Position numbers and translations under genes: made by a program
In this document: positions 1 to 4,098 of the stretch, piece after piece
Layout: every line of letters starts with the position of its first letter
Position numbering within the stretch: position 1 is the first letter of the stretch
Notes under the pieces: model-generated
What the model was told of the DNA's origin: nothing
Seen by the model: only the letters and a program-made list of their open reading frames with translations
Database searches by the model: none
Assembly: GCA_934462945.1 (NCBI GenBank)
Contig: CAKSJF010000069.1
Location: 1 to 12,190 of the forward strand
Reading direction: 5' to 3'
DNA from: an uncultured Clostridia bacterium
Lineage (GTDB): Bacteria > Bacillota > Clostridia > UBA1381
DNA: 12,190 nucleotides

Positions 1-52
1 CTGACATTCATATATATTTTTTTATTAAAACTAAAAATTTGCGTACACTTTA

Positions 53-101
53 GGCTCCCTTGAGCAAAGGGAGCTGTCAGCGTAGCTGACTGAGGGATTG
101 T
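53..101. repeat. REP-like double-hairpin intergenic repeat
   Basis: Two adjacent perfect hairpins lie here: an 8-bp stem GCTCCCTT/AAGGGAGC (54-61 with 67-74) and a 6-bp stem GTCAGC/GCTGAC (76-81 with 85-90), followed by TGAGGGATTG. The layout resembles short interspersed palindromic repeats that I recall from many gut Clostridia, but that resemblance is from memory and the copy number cannot be tested here. It sits just downstream of the minus-strand ribbon-helix-helix gene, so it may also help end that transcript, although no U-run follows either hairpin. Confidence 0.55.
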
Positions 102-116
102 CCTCCCCCTCTGATT

Positions 117-299
117 TTACTCGTGAATTTCAACGTCATTCACGGAATGTTCCAACAGAATATTAATTAATTCATTTCGGGAACGGTTGCTGGCGGTGGA
201 AAGATCTTCGATTTTTTGTAAGGTGTGCTCCTTAATTCGGATGGATATAATTCGATATCCATCATCACCCTTTTTATTAATTGTTATTTTATTTGGCAT
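117..299 (-). CDS. Small ribbon-helix-helix (Arc/CopG-like) DNA-binding protein
   Basis: This 60-residue protein has the layout of a dimeric ribbon-helix-helix repressor: a beta strand with alternating polar and hydrophobic residues (YRIISIRIKE, 15-24), helix A (about 25-36), a turn rich in N, R and S (NRSRNEL, 38-44) and helix B (about 41-52). It should bind DNA as a dimer through the strand. I chose the ATG at 299 because AAGGAG (313-308) lies 8 nt upstream; an in-frame GTG at 308 would overlap that ribosome binding site. A candidate promoter is TTGATA (365-360), 16 bp, TAAAAT (343-338). No toxin or replication gene lies beside it. It stands divergent to the promoter of a candidate small RNA, which suggests self-control plus control of that RNA. 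Family assignment is fairly sure; target and role are inferred. Confidence 0.8.
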   Translation of the reverse strand: MPNKITINKKGDDGYRIISIRIKEHTLQKIEDLSTASNRSRNELINILLEHSVNDVEIHE

Positions 300-337
300 T
301 ATAATCACTCCTTAATGTTATTATAATATAACCAAAT

Positions 338-365
338 ATTTTATAATATATTTAAAATATATCAA
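338..365 (-). promoter_or_regulatory. Candidate promoter of the ribbon-helix-helix gene
   Basis: On the minus strand TTGATA (365-360) and TAAAAT (343-338) are 16 bp apart, placing a start near 331, about 30 nt before the ATG at 299. The very high AT content makes chance matches likely, and a closer TATAAT is also present without a good -35 box. Confidence 0.4.
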
Positions 366-383
366 CAATATATTCAAAATATA
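346..383. promoter_or_regulatory. Pair of AT-rich boxes, candidate operator of the RHH protein
   Basis: Two 16-bp near-palindromic boxes differ at one base: ATATATTTAAAATATA (346-361) and ATATATTCAAAATATA (368-383). Their 22-bp spacing is about two helical turns, so they would face the same side of the DNA. The first overlaps the candidate -35 and spacer of the ribbon-helix-helix promoter; the second ends 11 bp before the -35 of the divergent promoter. This fits an autoregulatory operator, but low sequence complexity makes it tentative. Confidence 0.4.
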
Positions 384-393
384 ATTTTACCTA

Positions 394-422
394 TTGACAT
401 ACAACATAAATTATGGTATCAT
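394..422 (+). promoter_or_regulatory. Strong rightward promoter of candidate small RNA 1
   Basis: TTGACA (394-399), a 17-bp spacer ending in TGG, and TATCAT (417-422) form a consensus -35 with an extended -10 (TGn). Transcription should begin near 429. No ORF follows; the transcript runs straight into a stem-loop with a T-run. Confidence 0.65.
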
Positions 423-428
423 TATACT

Positions 429-504
429 TGTAAAGCTTTTCTTGAAACGGTTGGAAATTTAAATCTTTCCCCCTTATGCCGAAGTAAAGGAAAGCTTTAT
501 TTTT
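429..504 (+). ncRNA. Candidate small RNA 1 (~75 nt), unknown family
   Basis: The expected transcript starts at the foot of a 13-bp stem (431-443 with 487-499, one G-U pair) and ends in TTTTT (500-504). Inside are a CGGU/GCCG helix (448-451 with 478-481) and a GGAAA/TTTCC hairpin (453-457 with 466-470). A strong promoter, compact fold and intrinsic terminator without a start codon or ribosome binding site point to a discrete RNA gene. I do not recognise it as a named riboswitch or RNA family. It contains the octamer AAACGGTT, also found near the 5' end of small RNA 2. Divergence from the ribbon-helix-helix gene suggests control by that protein. Confidence 0.5.
431..504 (+). terminator. Intrinsic terminator closing small RNA 1
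   Basis: The outer 13-bp helix 431-443/487-499 is followed at once by five T (500-504). It spans nearly the whole RNA, so the terminator helix is also the closing stem of the fold. Confidence 0.5.
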
Positions 505-533
505 ATCTGCAAATATAAATAAATTTTGAACAA
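500..533. repeat. 34-bp direct repeat, copy 1
   Basis: This copy begins TTTTTATCTGCAAATA and ends TTTTGAACAA, and is identical over 34 bases to 1097-1130. It starts in the T-run of the small RNA 1 terminator. The sequences on either side of the two copies differ. Confidence 0.9.
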
Positions 534-576
534 ACATAATAAATTATTCACAGTTTTTGACTAAGTTCGTGTGCAC

Positions 577-595
577 GGGCGGATAATATCCGCCC
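577..595. repeat. GC-rich palindrome, interspersed-repeat-like
   Basis: GGGCGGATA (577-585) and TATCCGCCC (587-595) form a perfect 9-bp inverted repeat around one base, followed by CCTACGG. It stands out as a GC-rich island in AT-rich DNA. I recall similar short palindromes as dispersed repeats in gut Firmicutes, but copy number in this genome cannot be judged from the window. Confidence 0.5.
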
Positions 596-634
596 CTACG
601 GAATTTTACCGAAATTCACAAAAGATTTACTCAT

Positions 635-658
635 TCAAAAATTGTAATAAATTTTTGA
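635..658. repeat. 9-bp inverted repeat before the small RNA 2 promoter
   Basis: TCAAAAATT (635-643) and AATTTTTGA (650-658) form a perfect 9-bp stem with a 6-base loop, just upstream of the -35 box at 666. It could be an operator or a weak stop for leftward transcription; no U-run follows on either strand. Confidence 0.35.
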
Positions 659-665
659 TAAACAG

Positions 666-694
666 TTGACAAAACGAATTTTCAGATGTATAAT
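666..694 (+). promoter_or_regulatory. Consensus sigma-A promoter of candidate antitoxin RNA
   Basis: TTGACA (666-671), a 17-bp spacer and TATAAT (689-694) match the vegetative consensus at all twelve bases. The start should fall near 701. The -10 lies in GATGTATAATA (685-695), which is also present in inverted orientation at the opposing leftward promoter (1025-1035). Confidence 0.8.
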
Positions 695-700
695 AACAAT

Positions 701-787
701 AGAAAAAGGCAAGACTTCAAACGGTTATGCCACAGGAACTATTTGAGATAGCCCAAACTTGGCAGAGTGGGGGCTATCTTGCTTTTT
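701..787 (+). ncRNA. Candidate cis-antisense antitoxin RNA (small RNA 2, ~87 nt)
   Basis: The RNA is bounded by a perfect promoter (666-694) and an intrinsic terminator (746-787), has no ribosome binding site and no ORF. Its last bases (774-787) are complementary to the end of the 24-codon hydrophobic peptide ORF on the other strand. If the peptide mRNA reads on to about 703, where a weak hairpin GGCA/TGCC with five U lies on its strand, the two RNAs would pair along the whole small RNA. The first part (708-731) can fold as GGCA-GAC/GTT-TGCC with one A-A mismatch. The plan of a strongly transcribed short RNA facing a short hydrophobic peptide gene is that of type I toxin-antitoxin pairs such as Ibs/Sib, TxpA/RatA and Fst. 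Function is inferred. Confidence 0.62.
746..787 (+). terminator. Intrinsic terminator of the antisense RNA
   Basis: A perfect 9-bp stem AGATAGCCC (746-754) / GGGCTATCT (771-779) with a 16-base loop is followed by TGCTTTTT (780-787). The 3' arm contains the complement of the peptide ORF stop codon (774-776). Confidence 0.7.
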
Positions 788-848
788 GTGCAAGTGTTAA
801 TAAAAACACGATAATTAAAATTAAAATTCTAATGATGTATTTTTTCAT
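774..848 (-). CDS. 24-residue hydrophobic peptide, candidate type I toxin
   Basis: The ORF is 25 codons including TAG. It starts ATG at 848 behind a consensus Shine-Dalgarno GGAGGTGG (861-854) five bases upstream, far stronger than chance would supply. The peptide begins MKKYIIRILI, has an unbroken I/L/V/F/T core from about residue 5 to 19 and ends in the basic tail AQKAR. Positive ends around one membrane helix are the pattern of small membrane toxins such as Ibs (18-19 residues). Its 3' end overlaps the terminator of a convergent small RNA. A leftward promoter at 1054-1026 would give a structured leader of about 170 nt. It is too short for most ORF callers. The peptide is clearly plausible; toxicity is inferred, and a secreted or leader peptide remains possible. 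Confidence 0.68.
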   Translation of the reverse strand: MKKYIIRILILIIVFLLTLAQKAR

Positions 849-910
849 AACAACCACCTCCATTCCCGACTATAAATAATCAGAATAAAATGAAGATGAC
901 ATAACCGCCC

Positions 911-947
911 AGCTTTATGCAAAATGTTCAAACATTTTTGCATAGCT
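911..947. repeat. Long imperfect inverted repeat in the peptide leader
   Basis: ATGCAAAA (917-924) pairs with TTTTGCAT (936-943), extended inward by a few pairs around one bulge and outward by AGCT (911-914) / AGCT (944-947). No T-run follows on either strand, so this is a leader hairpin or operator rather than a terminator. Confidence 0.6.
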
Positions 948-953
948 GTGTTA

Positions 954-969
954 CCAAATATAAATTTGG
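954..969. repeat. Short palindrome CCAAAT-N4-ATTTGG
   Basis: A perfect 6-bp stem with a 4-base loop lies within the leader of the peptide mRNA. Its role is unknown. Confidence 0.45.
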
Positions 970-1025
970 ATTCCACCGCAACTGTTTTCAGTCTTACCTT
1001 TTTATCGGATTGCTCCGATAAAACT

Positions 1026-1054
1026 ATTATACATCATTGCTCTGCAAATTTCAA
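1026..1054 (-). promoter_or_regulatory. Leftward sigma-A promoter of the peptide mRNA
   Basis: On the minus strand TTGAAA (1054-1049), a 17-bp spacer and TATAAT (1031-1026) form a strong promoter. Transcription would start near 1019, at the foot of the tetraloop hairpin. The -10 lies within GATGTATAATA, identical over 11 bases to the opposing antitoxin promoter. Confidence 0.65.
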
Positions 1055-1077
1055 TAGATTTTGACAAAAAATTCTTT

Positions 1078-1101
1078 TCACGCATTTTGCGTGATTTTTT
1101 T
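1078..1101 (+). terminator. Orphan intrinsic terminator
   Basis: A perfect 7-bp stem TCACGCA (1078-1084) / TGCGTGA (1088-1094) with a TTT loop is followed by seven T (1095-1101). It would stop rightward transcription before the yajC promoter, yet no clear rightward gene precedes it. A weak TTTGCA-16-TATAAA (937-942, 959-964) could feed it and would make an RNA antisense to the peptide leader. Confidence 0.65.
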
Positions 1102-1130
1102 ATCTGCAAATATAAATAAATTTTGAACAA
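1097..1130. repeat. 34-bp direct repeat, copy 2
   Basis: Identical over 34 bases to 500-533. Like copy 1 it starts in the T-run of an intrinsic terminator, and it ends 13 bases before the -35 box of yajC. Confidence 0.9.
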
Positions 1131-1143
1131 TTCCGAAAAAGGC

Positions 1144-1172
1144 TTGCAAAAAGTGCAAAGACAGGGTATAAT
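1144..1172 (+). promoter_or_regulatory. Promoter of yajC
   Basis: TTGCAA (1144-1149), a 17-bp spacer and TATAAT (1167-1172) place the start near 1179. The ribosome binding site AAGGAAAGGAAG follows before the ATG at 1213. Confidence 0.7.
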
Positions 1173-1212
1173 GATATGATGTATAGACAATACAAGGAAA
1201 GGAAGAAATAAA

Positions 1213-1593
1213 ATGTTTCAATTAACAACAATTTTAGCAACCGGAGCGCAGACGGCGTCGAATGCTGCGGCAGATGCAGAGGCTGCACAGCAGGCAGCAA
1301 CTGTTGCAGGCGGTTTAATGCCGATCATTATGATGGTTGCAATCTTCGCGCTGATGTACTTCATGATGATCCGTCCGCAGAGAAAGAAAGAAAAGGAGAC
1401 TAAGGCGATGATCGACGCATTGGTTGTCGGCGACAAGATCGTCACAATCGGCGGTATCTGCGGTAAGGTAGTAAAAATTAAGGACGACTATATCTTTATT
1501 GAATCCGGTAATATCGGAACACAGGATGAAAAGTCCATTATTAAGATGGAACGTTCCTCTGTCCGTTCGGTAGAAAAGAAGATCGAAGCGTAA
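1213..1593 (+). CDS. yajC: Preprotein translocase subunit YajC
   Basis: YajC is a single-span inner-membrane protein that associates with SecDF and supports Sec-dependent export. The 126-residue product has an Ala-rich N-terminal tail, one membrane helix (about 34-53, GGLMPIIMMVAIFALMYF) and, right after it, the family's MIRPQRKKEKE motif. The cytoplasmic domain follows with VVGDKIVTIGGICGKVV, the conserved V-G-D-x-V-x-T-x-G-G-I-x-G pattern. Length is normal for Clostridia. The ATG at 1213 is preceded by a purine-rich ribosome binding site and a good promoter at 1144-1172. The next gene follows 72 bases later without a terminator, so the two are probably cotranscribed. In related Clostridia secD/secF often lie nearby (from memory); here an ATPase operon follows scfB instead. 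Confidence 0.96.
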   Translation: MFQLTTILATGAQTASNAAADAEAAQQAATVAGGLMPIIMMVAIFALMYFMMIRPQRKKEKETKAMIDALVVGDKIVTIGGICGKVVKIKDDYIFIESGNIGTQDEKSIIKMERSSVRSVEKKIEA

Positions 1594-1665
1594 TTTTCTT
1601 CATAAACTCTCACTTTTTTGAATATATTTAAATGAAGATATATTTGAAAAAAAGGGGGTTTTACC

Positions 1666-2049
1666 ATGTCAGAGGGACAAAGAAAAATGAATTGGCGCGG
1701 AATTATGAAAGGGATTTTGTTTGCGGCGATGTTTACTTTTTTGCTGATTTTAGCCATTGCGGCAGTTTGCTATTTTGCATCTGTTCCGGAAAAGCTGATT
1801 TCAGTATTGACCATGGCAGCAAGCGGTTTGGGTGTGCTTTTTGGCGCGGTCGCCGTCTCAAAAAGCACCGGCTATGCCGGACTTCTGCACGGATTGCTGT
1901 TGGCAGCCGGCTATATGCTCCTTTTGTGGCTTTCCGGGATTCTGGTGCAGAAAAGTGTATGCACGAGCGTCCATTTCGTTTCAGTATGCCTGTGCGTTTT
2001 GGCTTGCGGTATGCTGGGCGGTGTCCTGGGGGTCGGCGCGGCAGAATGA
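1666..2049 (+). CDS. TIGR04086-family four-helix membrane protein
   Basis: The 127-residue product has four predicted membrane helices (about 15-38, 43-64, 70-93 and 102-124) with short connecting loops and a basic N-terminus (QRKMNWRG). The SKSTGYAGLLHGLL stretch at the start of helix 3 and placement between yajC and scfA match the TIGR04086 (YrzE-like) family, whose function is unknown. The ATG at 1666 follows AAAAAAGGGGG by eight bases. Overlapping ORFs in the other frames (1632-2057 plus, 1733-2068 minus) are shadows. It probably shares the yajC transcript; the next gene has its own promoter. The repeated link to the SCIFF genes suggests a role near the Sec machinery or in peptide handling, but that is inference. 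Confidence 0.85.
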   Translation: MSEGQRKMNWRGIMKGILFAAMFTFLLILAIAAVCYFASVPEKLISVLTMAASGLGVLFGAVAVSKSTGYAGLLHGLLLAAGYMLLLWLSGILVQKSVCTSVHFVSVCLCVLACGMLGGVLGVGAAE

Positions 2050-2075
2050 TTTTTTGAAAAATTTTCAAAAAAGGC

Positions 2076-2104
2076 TTTTCAATTCCGTAAATTTATGTTA
2101 TACT
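2076..2104 (+). promoter_or_regulatory. Promoter of scfA
   Basis: TTTTCA (2076-2081), a 17-bp spacer ending in TGT and TATACT (2099-2104) give an extended -10 promoter with start near 2111. A separate promoter fits the need for more peptide precursor than enzyme. Confidence 0.65.
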
Positions 2105-2137
2105 GTAGTAGTATACATAATGTTAGGAGGATTTTTT

Positions 2138-2278
2138 ATGAAACACGTTAAAACATTAAATCAGGCAACCTTGAAAAAGAGTGCAAAGCATGGCGGCTGC
2201 GGCGAATGTCAGACATCCTGTCAGTCCGCGTGCAAAACATCCTGCACAGTTGCAAATCAGAAGTGCGAAAGAGTTTAA
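2138..2278 (+). CDS. scfA: Six-cysteine peptide SCIFF precursor
   Basis: This 46-residue peptide starts MKHVKTLN and carries six cysteines at 21, 24, 28, 32, 36 and 43, within CGECQTSCQSACKTSC and NQKC. That is the hallmark of SCIFF (six cysteines in forty-five residues), the ranthipeptide precursor found across Clostridia. Its maturase, encoded next, links Cys sulfur to acceptor residues by thioether bonds. The start is the ATG at 2138, seven bases after GGAGG (2126-2130). The same frame is open back to 1832, but that extension overlaps the previous gene and is not translated. Its own promoter and a downstream hairpin suggest a short abundant message. No dedicated transporter or protease is seen nearby. 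SCIFF products are proposed to act in signalling; the function here is not shown. Confidence 0.97.
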   Translation: MKHVKTLNQATLKKSAKHGGCGECQTSCQSACKTSCTVANQKCERV

Positions 2279-2301
2279 ATTAAATATTCGCCGACAGGGA
2301 A

Positions 2302-2346
2302 GGGCTGTTGCATGACGGGATCATATTTCATGCAGTAGTCCTTTTT
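2302..2346 (+). terminator. Terminator/attenuator between scfA and scfB
   Basis: A 14-bp stem with three G-U pairs (2302-2315 with 2328-2341) and an 11-12-base loop is followed by TTTTT (2342-2346). Since no promoter is visible between it and scfB, partial read-through would keep enzyme levels below peptide levels. Confidence 0.7.
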
Positions 2347-2381
2347 GTTACATATTTACAAGAGTTGAGGAGTTTTGAGTT

Positions 2382-3764
2382 TTGATACATAAATATAAAT
2401 TATTAGGGTTAAATATTGTGATGGATATTTACAGCGGCAGTGTGCATGTTGTGGATGATGCATTTTACGACATGCTGGATGAATTTGGAGATGCGTTCCA
2501 AGAAAAAAATGCATGTCCGGAGGAAATCCGGGAAAAACTGTTAAAGAAGTATTCTGACACCGAAATTGATGAAGCCTATGCAGAAATGTGTGAACTGACA
2601 CGCGAGGGTCTTTTGTTCACCGGCGATCTTTACCGTGAGGTGGCAAAGAACTGGAAGAAACAGGCGGTGGTTAAGGCGCTTTGCCTGCATATTGCGCACG
2701 ACTGCAATTTGAGGTGTAAATACTGCTTTGCCGGCACAGGAGAATTTCATGGAACAAGAAGTCTGATGAGCGCCGAGGTCGGAAAGAAAGCAATTGATTT
2801 TGTGATTGCAAATTCCGGAAACCGGAAAAATATCGAGATTGACTATTTCGGCGGCGAACCGCTGATGAATTTCGGAGTGGTAAAGGAAATTACCGAATAT
2901 GCAAAGGAAGCCGGAAAAAAGGCAGGCAAGAATTTCCGGTTCACCATCACAACAAATGGATTGCTTTTAAATGAAGATGTCAAGCAATATGTGAATGAAA
3001 ATATGTCGAATGTTGTCCTGAGCTTAGACGGCAAAAAGGAAACAAATGACCGTATGCGTTATCGCGTAGACGGCAGCGGCAGCTATGATTCCATTGTTCC
3101 GAAGTTTTTGGATCTGGCAGAAAGCCGGAACCAGGATAATTACTATGTTCGCGGAACCTTTACTTCAAAAAATCTGCATTTTTCCGAGGACGTTCTGCAT
3201 ATGGCAGATCTGGGGTTTAAGCAGACCAGCGTAGAACCGGTGGTTGCACCGGAAACGGAAGATTATGCGTTAACAAAAGAGCATCTTCCGGTGATTTATG
3301 AGGAATATGAAAAGCTTGCGGAAGAATATGTCAAGCGCAGAAAAGAGGGACGACCCTTTCAGTTCTTCCACTTTATGGTCGATCTGGAACAGGGACCGTG
3401 CGTGATCAAGCGTCTGTCCGGCTGCGGCGCAGGAAATGAATATTTAGCCGTTACCCCGGAGGGCGATCTTTATCCTTGCCATCAGTTTGCCGGGCAGGAG
3501 GAATATAAAATGGGAACTGTGTTTGAAGGGATTACCCGGGAGGATCTCCGGGAAACCTTTGAGCGTTCTAATGTATACACAAAGCCGACATGCGAAAATT
3601 GCTTTGCAAAGTTCTATTGCAGCGGCGGCTGCTGCGCCAACGCGGTACAGTTTAACGGAGATATTAATTCGCCCTATGAGCTTGCCTGCGATTTTGAGCG
3701 AAAACGTGTAGAATGTGCCATCGCAATTGAAGCAATCAGAATGTTGGAGGAAAAGGAGGAATAG
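2382..3764 (+). CDS. scfB: SCIFF radical SAM/SPASM maturase (thioether-forming)
   Basis: ScfB uses S-adenosylmethionine and [4Fe-4S] clusters to form Cys thioether crosslinks in the ScfA precursor. The 460-residue product starts MIHKYKLLGLNIV, the usual family opening, from a TTG at 2382 behind GAGGAG (2367-2372). Residues about 1-95 form a precursor-recognition-like region. The radical SAM motif CNLRCKYC gives cluster cysteines 108, 112 and 115; GGEP (157-160) is the SAM-binding motif. The C-terminal SPASM domain holds further cysteines at 340, 348, 366, 404, 407, 413, 417/418 and 436, enough for two auxiliary clusters. No key residue appears lost. Its stop is one base before the start of the ATPase operon, whose first ribosome binding site lies inside scfB. 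Confidence 0.97.
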   Translation: MIHKYKLLGLNIVMDIYSGSVHVVDDAFYDMLDEFGDAFQEKNACPEEIREKLLKKYSDTEIDEAYAEMCELTREGLLFTGDLYREVAKNWKKQAVVKALCLHIAHDCNLRCKYCFAGTGEFHGTRSLMSAEVGKKAIDFVIANSGNRKNIEIDYFGGEPLMNFGVVKEITEYAKEAGKKAGKNFRFTITTNGLLLNEDVKQYVNENMSNVVLSLDGKKETNDRMRYRVDGSGSYDSIVPKFLDLAESRNQDNYYVRGTFTSKNLHFSEDVLHMADLGFKQTSVEPVVAPETEDYALTKEHLPVIYEEYEKLAEEYVKRRKEGRPFQFFHFMVDLEQGPCVIKRLSGCGAGNEYLAVTPEGDLYPCHQFAGQEEYKMGTVFEGITREDLRETFERSNVYTKPTCENCFAKFYCSGGCCANAVQFNGDINSPYELACDFERKRVECAIAIEAIRMLEEKEE

Positions 3765-3765
3765 C

Positions 3766-4077
3766 ATGGCAAAAGAGGCGGTAGAGGAAATTAAAAAGGC
3801 AGAGCTTGCGGCAAAAAAAGCCGTGGAGCAGGCGGAGCATGCCGCATCGGAGGAAATCCGAGAAACAGCAGACCAGATTTCGCAAATGAAAAAACAGCAG
3901 CAGGAGGAACTTCGCCAGGAGGCGGAAAATCAGCTTGCCGCGCAGGACGCAGAAATTCAGACAGTGAAGCGGCTGCACCAAAAACAGGTGGAGGAGGACG
4001 AAAAACGTCTTTATGAAACCTATCAGAAAAAACAGGAGGCAGCAGTGGAGGCTGTTCTTCAGAAATTATTTGCGTAA
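3766..4077 (+). CDS. ntpF: V/A-type ATPase peripheral-stalk subunit (NtpF / subunit H-G type)
   Basis: The 103-residue product is almost all Lys, Glu, Ala and Gln in heptad-like order, so it is one long coiled coil. This matches the small stalk partner of subunit E (NtpF in Enterococcus hirae, G in Thermus, H in archaea); together they hold the A3B3 head against subunit I. Sequence alone would be weak, but its place ahead of ntpI makes the call firm. The start is the ATG at 3766, behind AAGGAGGA (3753-3760), which lies within scfB. The frame is open back to 3715, but that overlaps scfB and has no ribosome binding site. A single base separates it from scfB, so translation may be coupled; 21 bases follow before ntpI. 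Confidence 0.85.
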   Translation: MAKEAVEEIKKAELAAKKAVEQAEHAASEEIRETADQISQMKKQQQEELRQEAENQLAAQDAEIQTVKRLHQKQVEEDEKRLYETYQKKQEAAVEAVLQKLFA

Positions 4078-4098
4078 AGTTTGAAATGAGGTGATTGT

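Larger units (their letters stand above)
849..1019 (-). promoter_or_regulatory. Structured 5' leader of the peptide mRNA
   Basis: From the expected start near 1019 the leader opens with a 10-bp stem closed by a GCAA (GNRA) tetraloop (1023-1014 with 1009-1000). It continues with the repeat shared with the antisense RNA (1003-980), a CCAAAT/ATTTGG hairpin (969-954), and a long hairpin with ATGCAAAA/TTTTGCAT arms flanked by AGCT/AGCT (947-911). It ends at the ribosome binding site. Long folded leaders that delay translation are common in type I toxin mRNAs; no known riboswitch class was recognised. Confidence 0.5.
300..1212. other. AT-rich intergenic region rich in RNA signals
   Basis: About 900 bases without a conventional gene separate the ribbon-helix-helix gene from yajC. 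The region holds two AT-rich boxes, two rightward and one leftward near-consensus promoters, two candidate small RNAs, a 24-codon peptide ORF, several hairpins and a 34-bp direct repeat at both ends of its core. The larger computed ORFs here (minus strand 1002-1190 and 1100-1300) lack ribosome binding sites and run antisense across the yajC promoter or coding start, so they are not called. Confidence 0.85.

Noticed and set aside
429..504. Small RNA 1 as a known riboswitch (c-di-GMP, fluoride, preQ1, guanidine, ZTP)
   Set aside because: None of the conserved motifs that I know for these classes is present, and no gene follows the terminator.
500..1130. Insertion sequence between the 34-bp repeats
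   Set aside because: No transposase or remnant of one, and a 34-bp direct repeat is longer than usual target duplications; kept only as a possible recombination cassette.
1002..1300. Minus-strand ORFs of 62 and 66 codons over the yajC promoter and start
   Set aside because: No ribosome binding site or recognisable motif; they run antisense to clear promoter and coding signals.
1632..2057. Long rightward ORF of 141 codons over the TIGR04086 gene
   Set aside because: The alternative frame encodes the recognisable four-helix membrane protein with a good ribosome binding site; this one has irregular, Cys/Arg-rich content typical of a shadow frame.
2052..2070. Perfect inverted repeat TTTTGAAAA/TTTTCAAAA as a terminator after the TIGR04086 gene
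   Set aside because: A one-base loop cannot form, the arms are AT-only and no T-run follows; it is at best a weak pause or chance palindrome.
1832..2137. In-frame upstream extension of scfA giving a 148-residue protein
   Set aside because: It overlaps the TIGR04086 gene in another frame, lacks a ribosome binding site, and SCIFF peptides start at the MKH that follows GGAGG at 2126-2130.
3682..3714. Possible internal promoter TTGCCT ... TAGAAT in the 3' end of scfB for the ATPase operon
   Set aside because: The spacer is 21 bp and there is no correct extended -10, so it is poorer than other promoters in the window.
3715..3765. N-terminal extension of the stalk subunit into scfB
   Set aside because: No ribosome binding site, overlap with the conserved end of scfB, and a strong AAGGAGGA site before the ATG at 3766.
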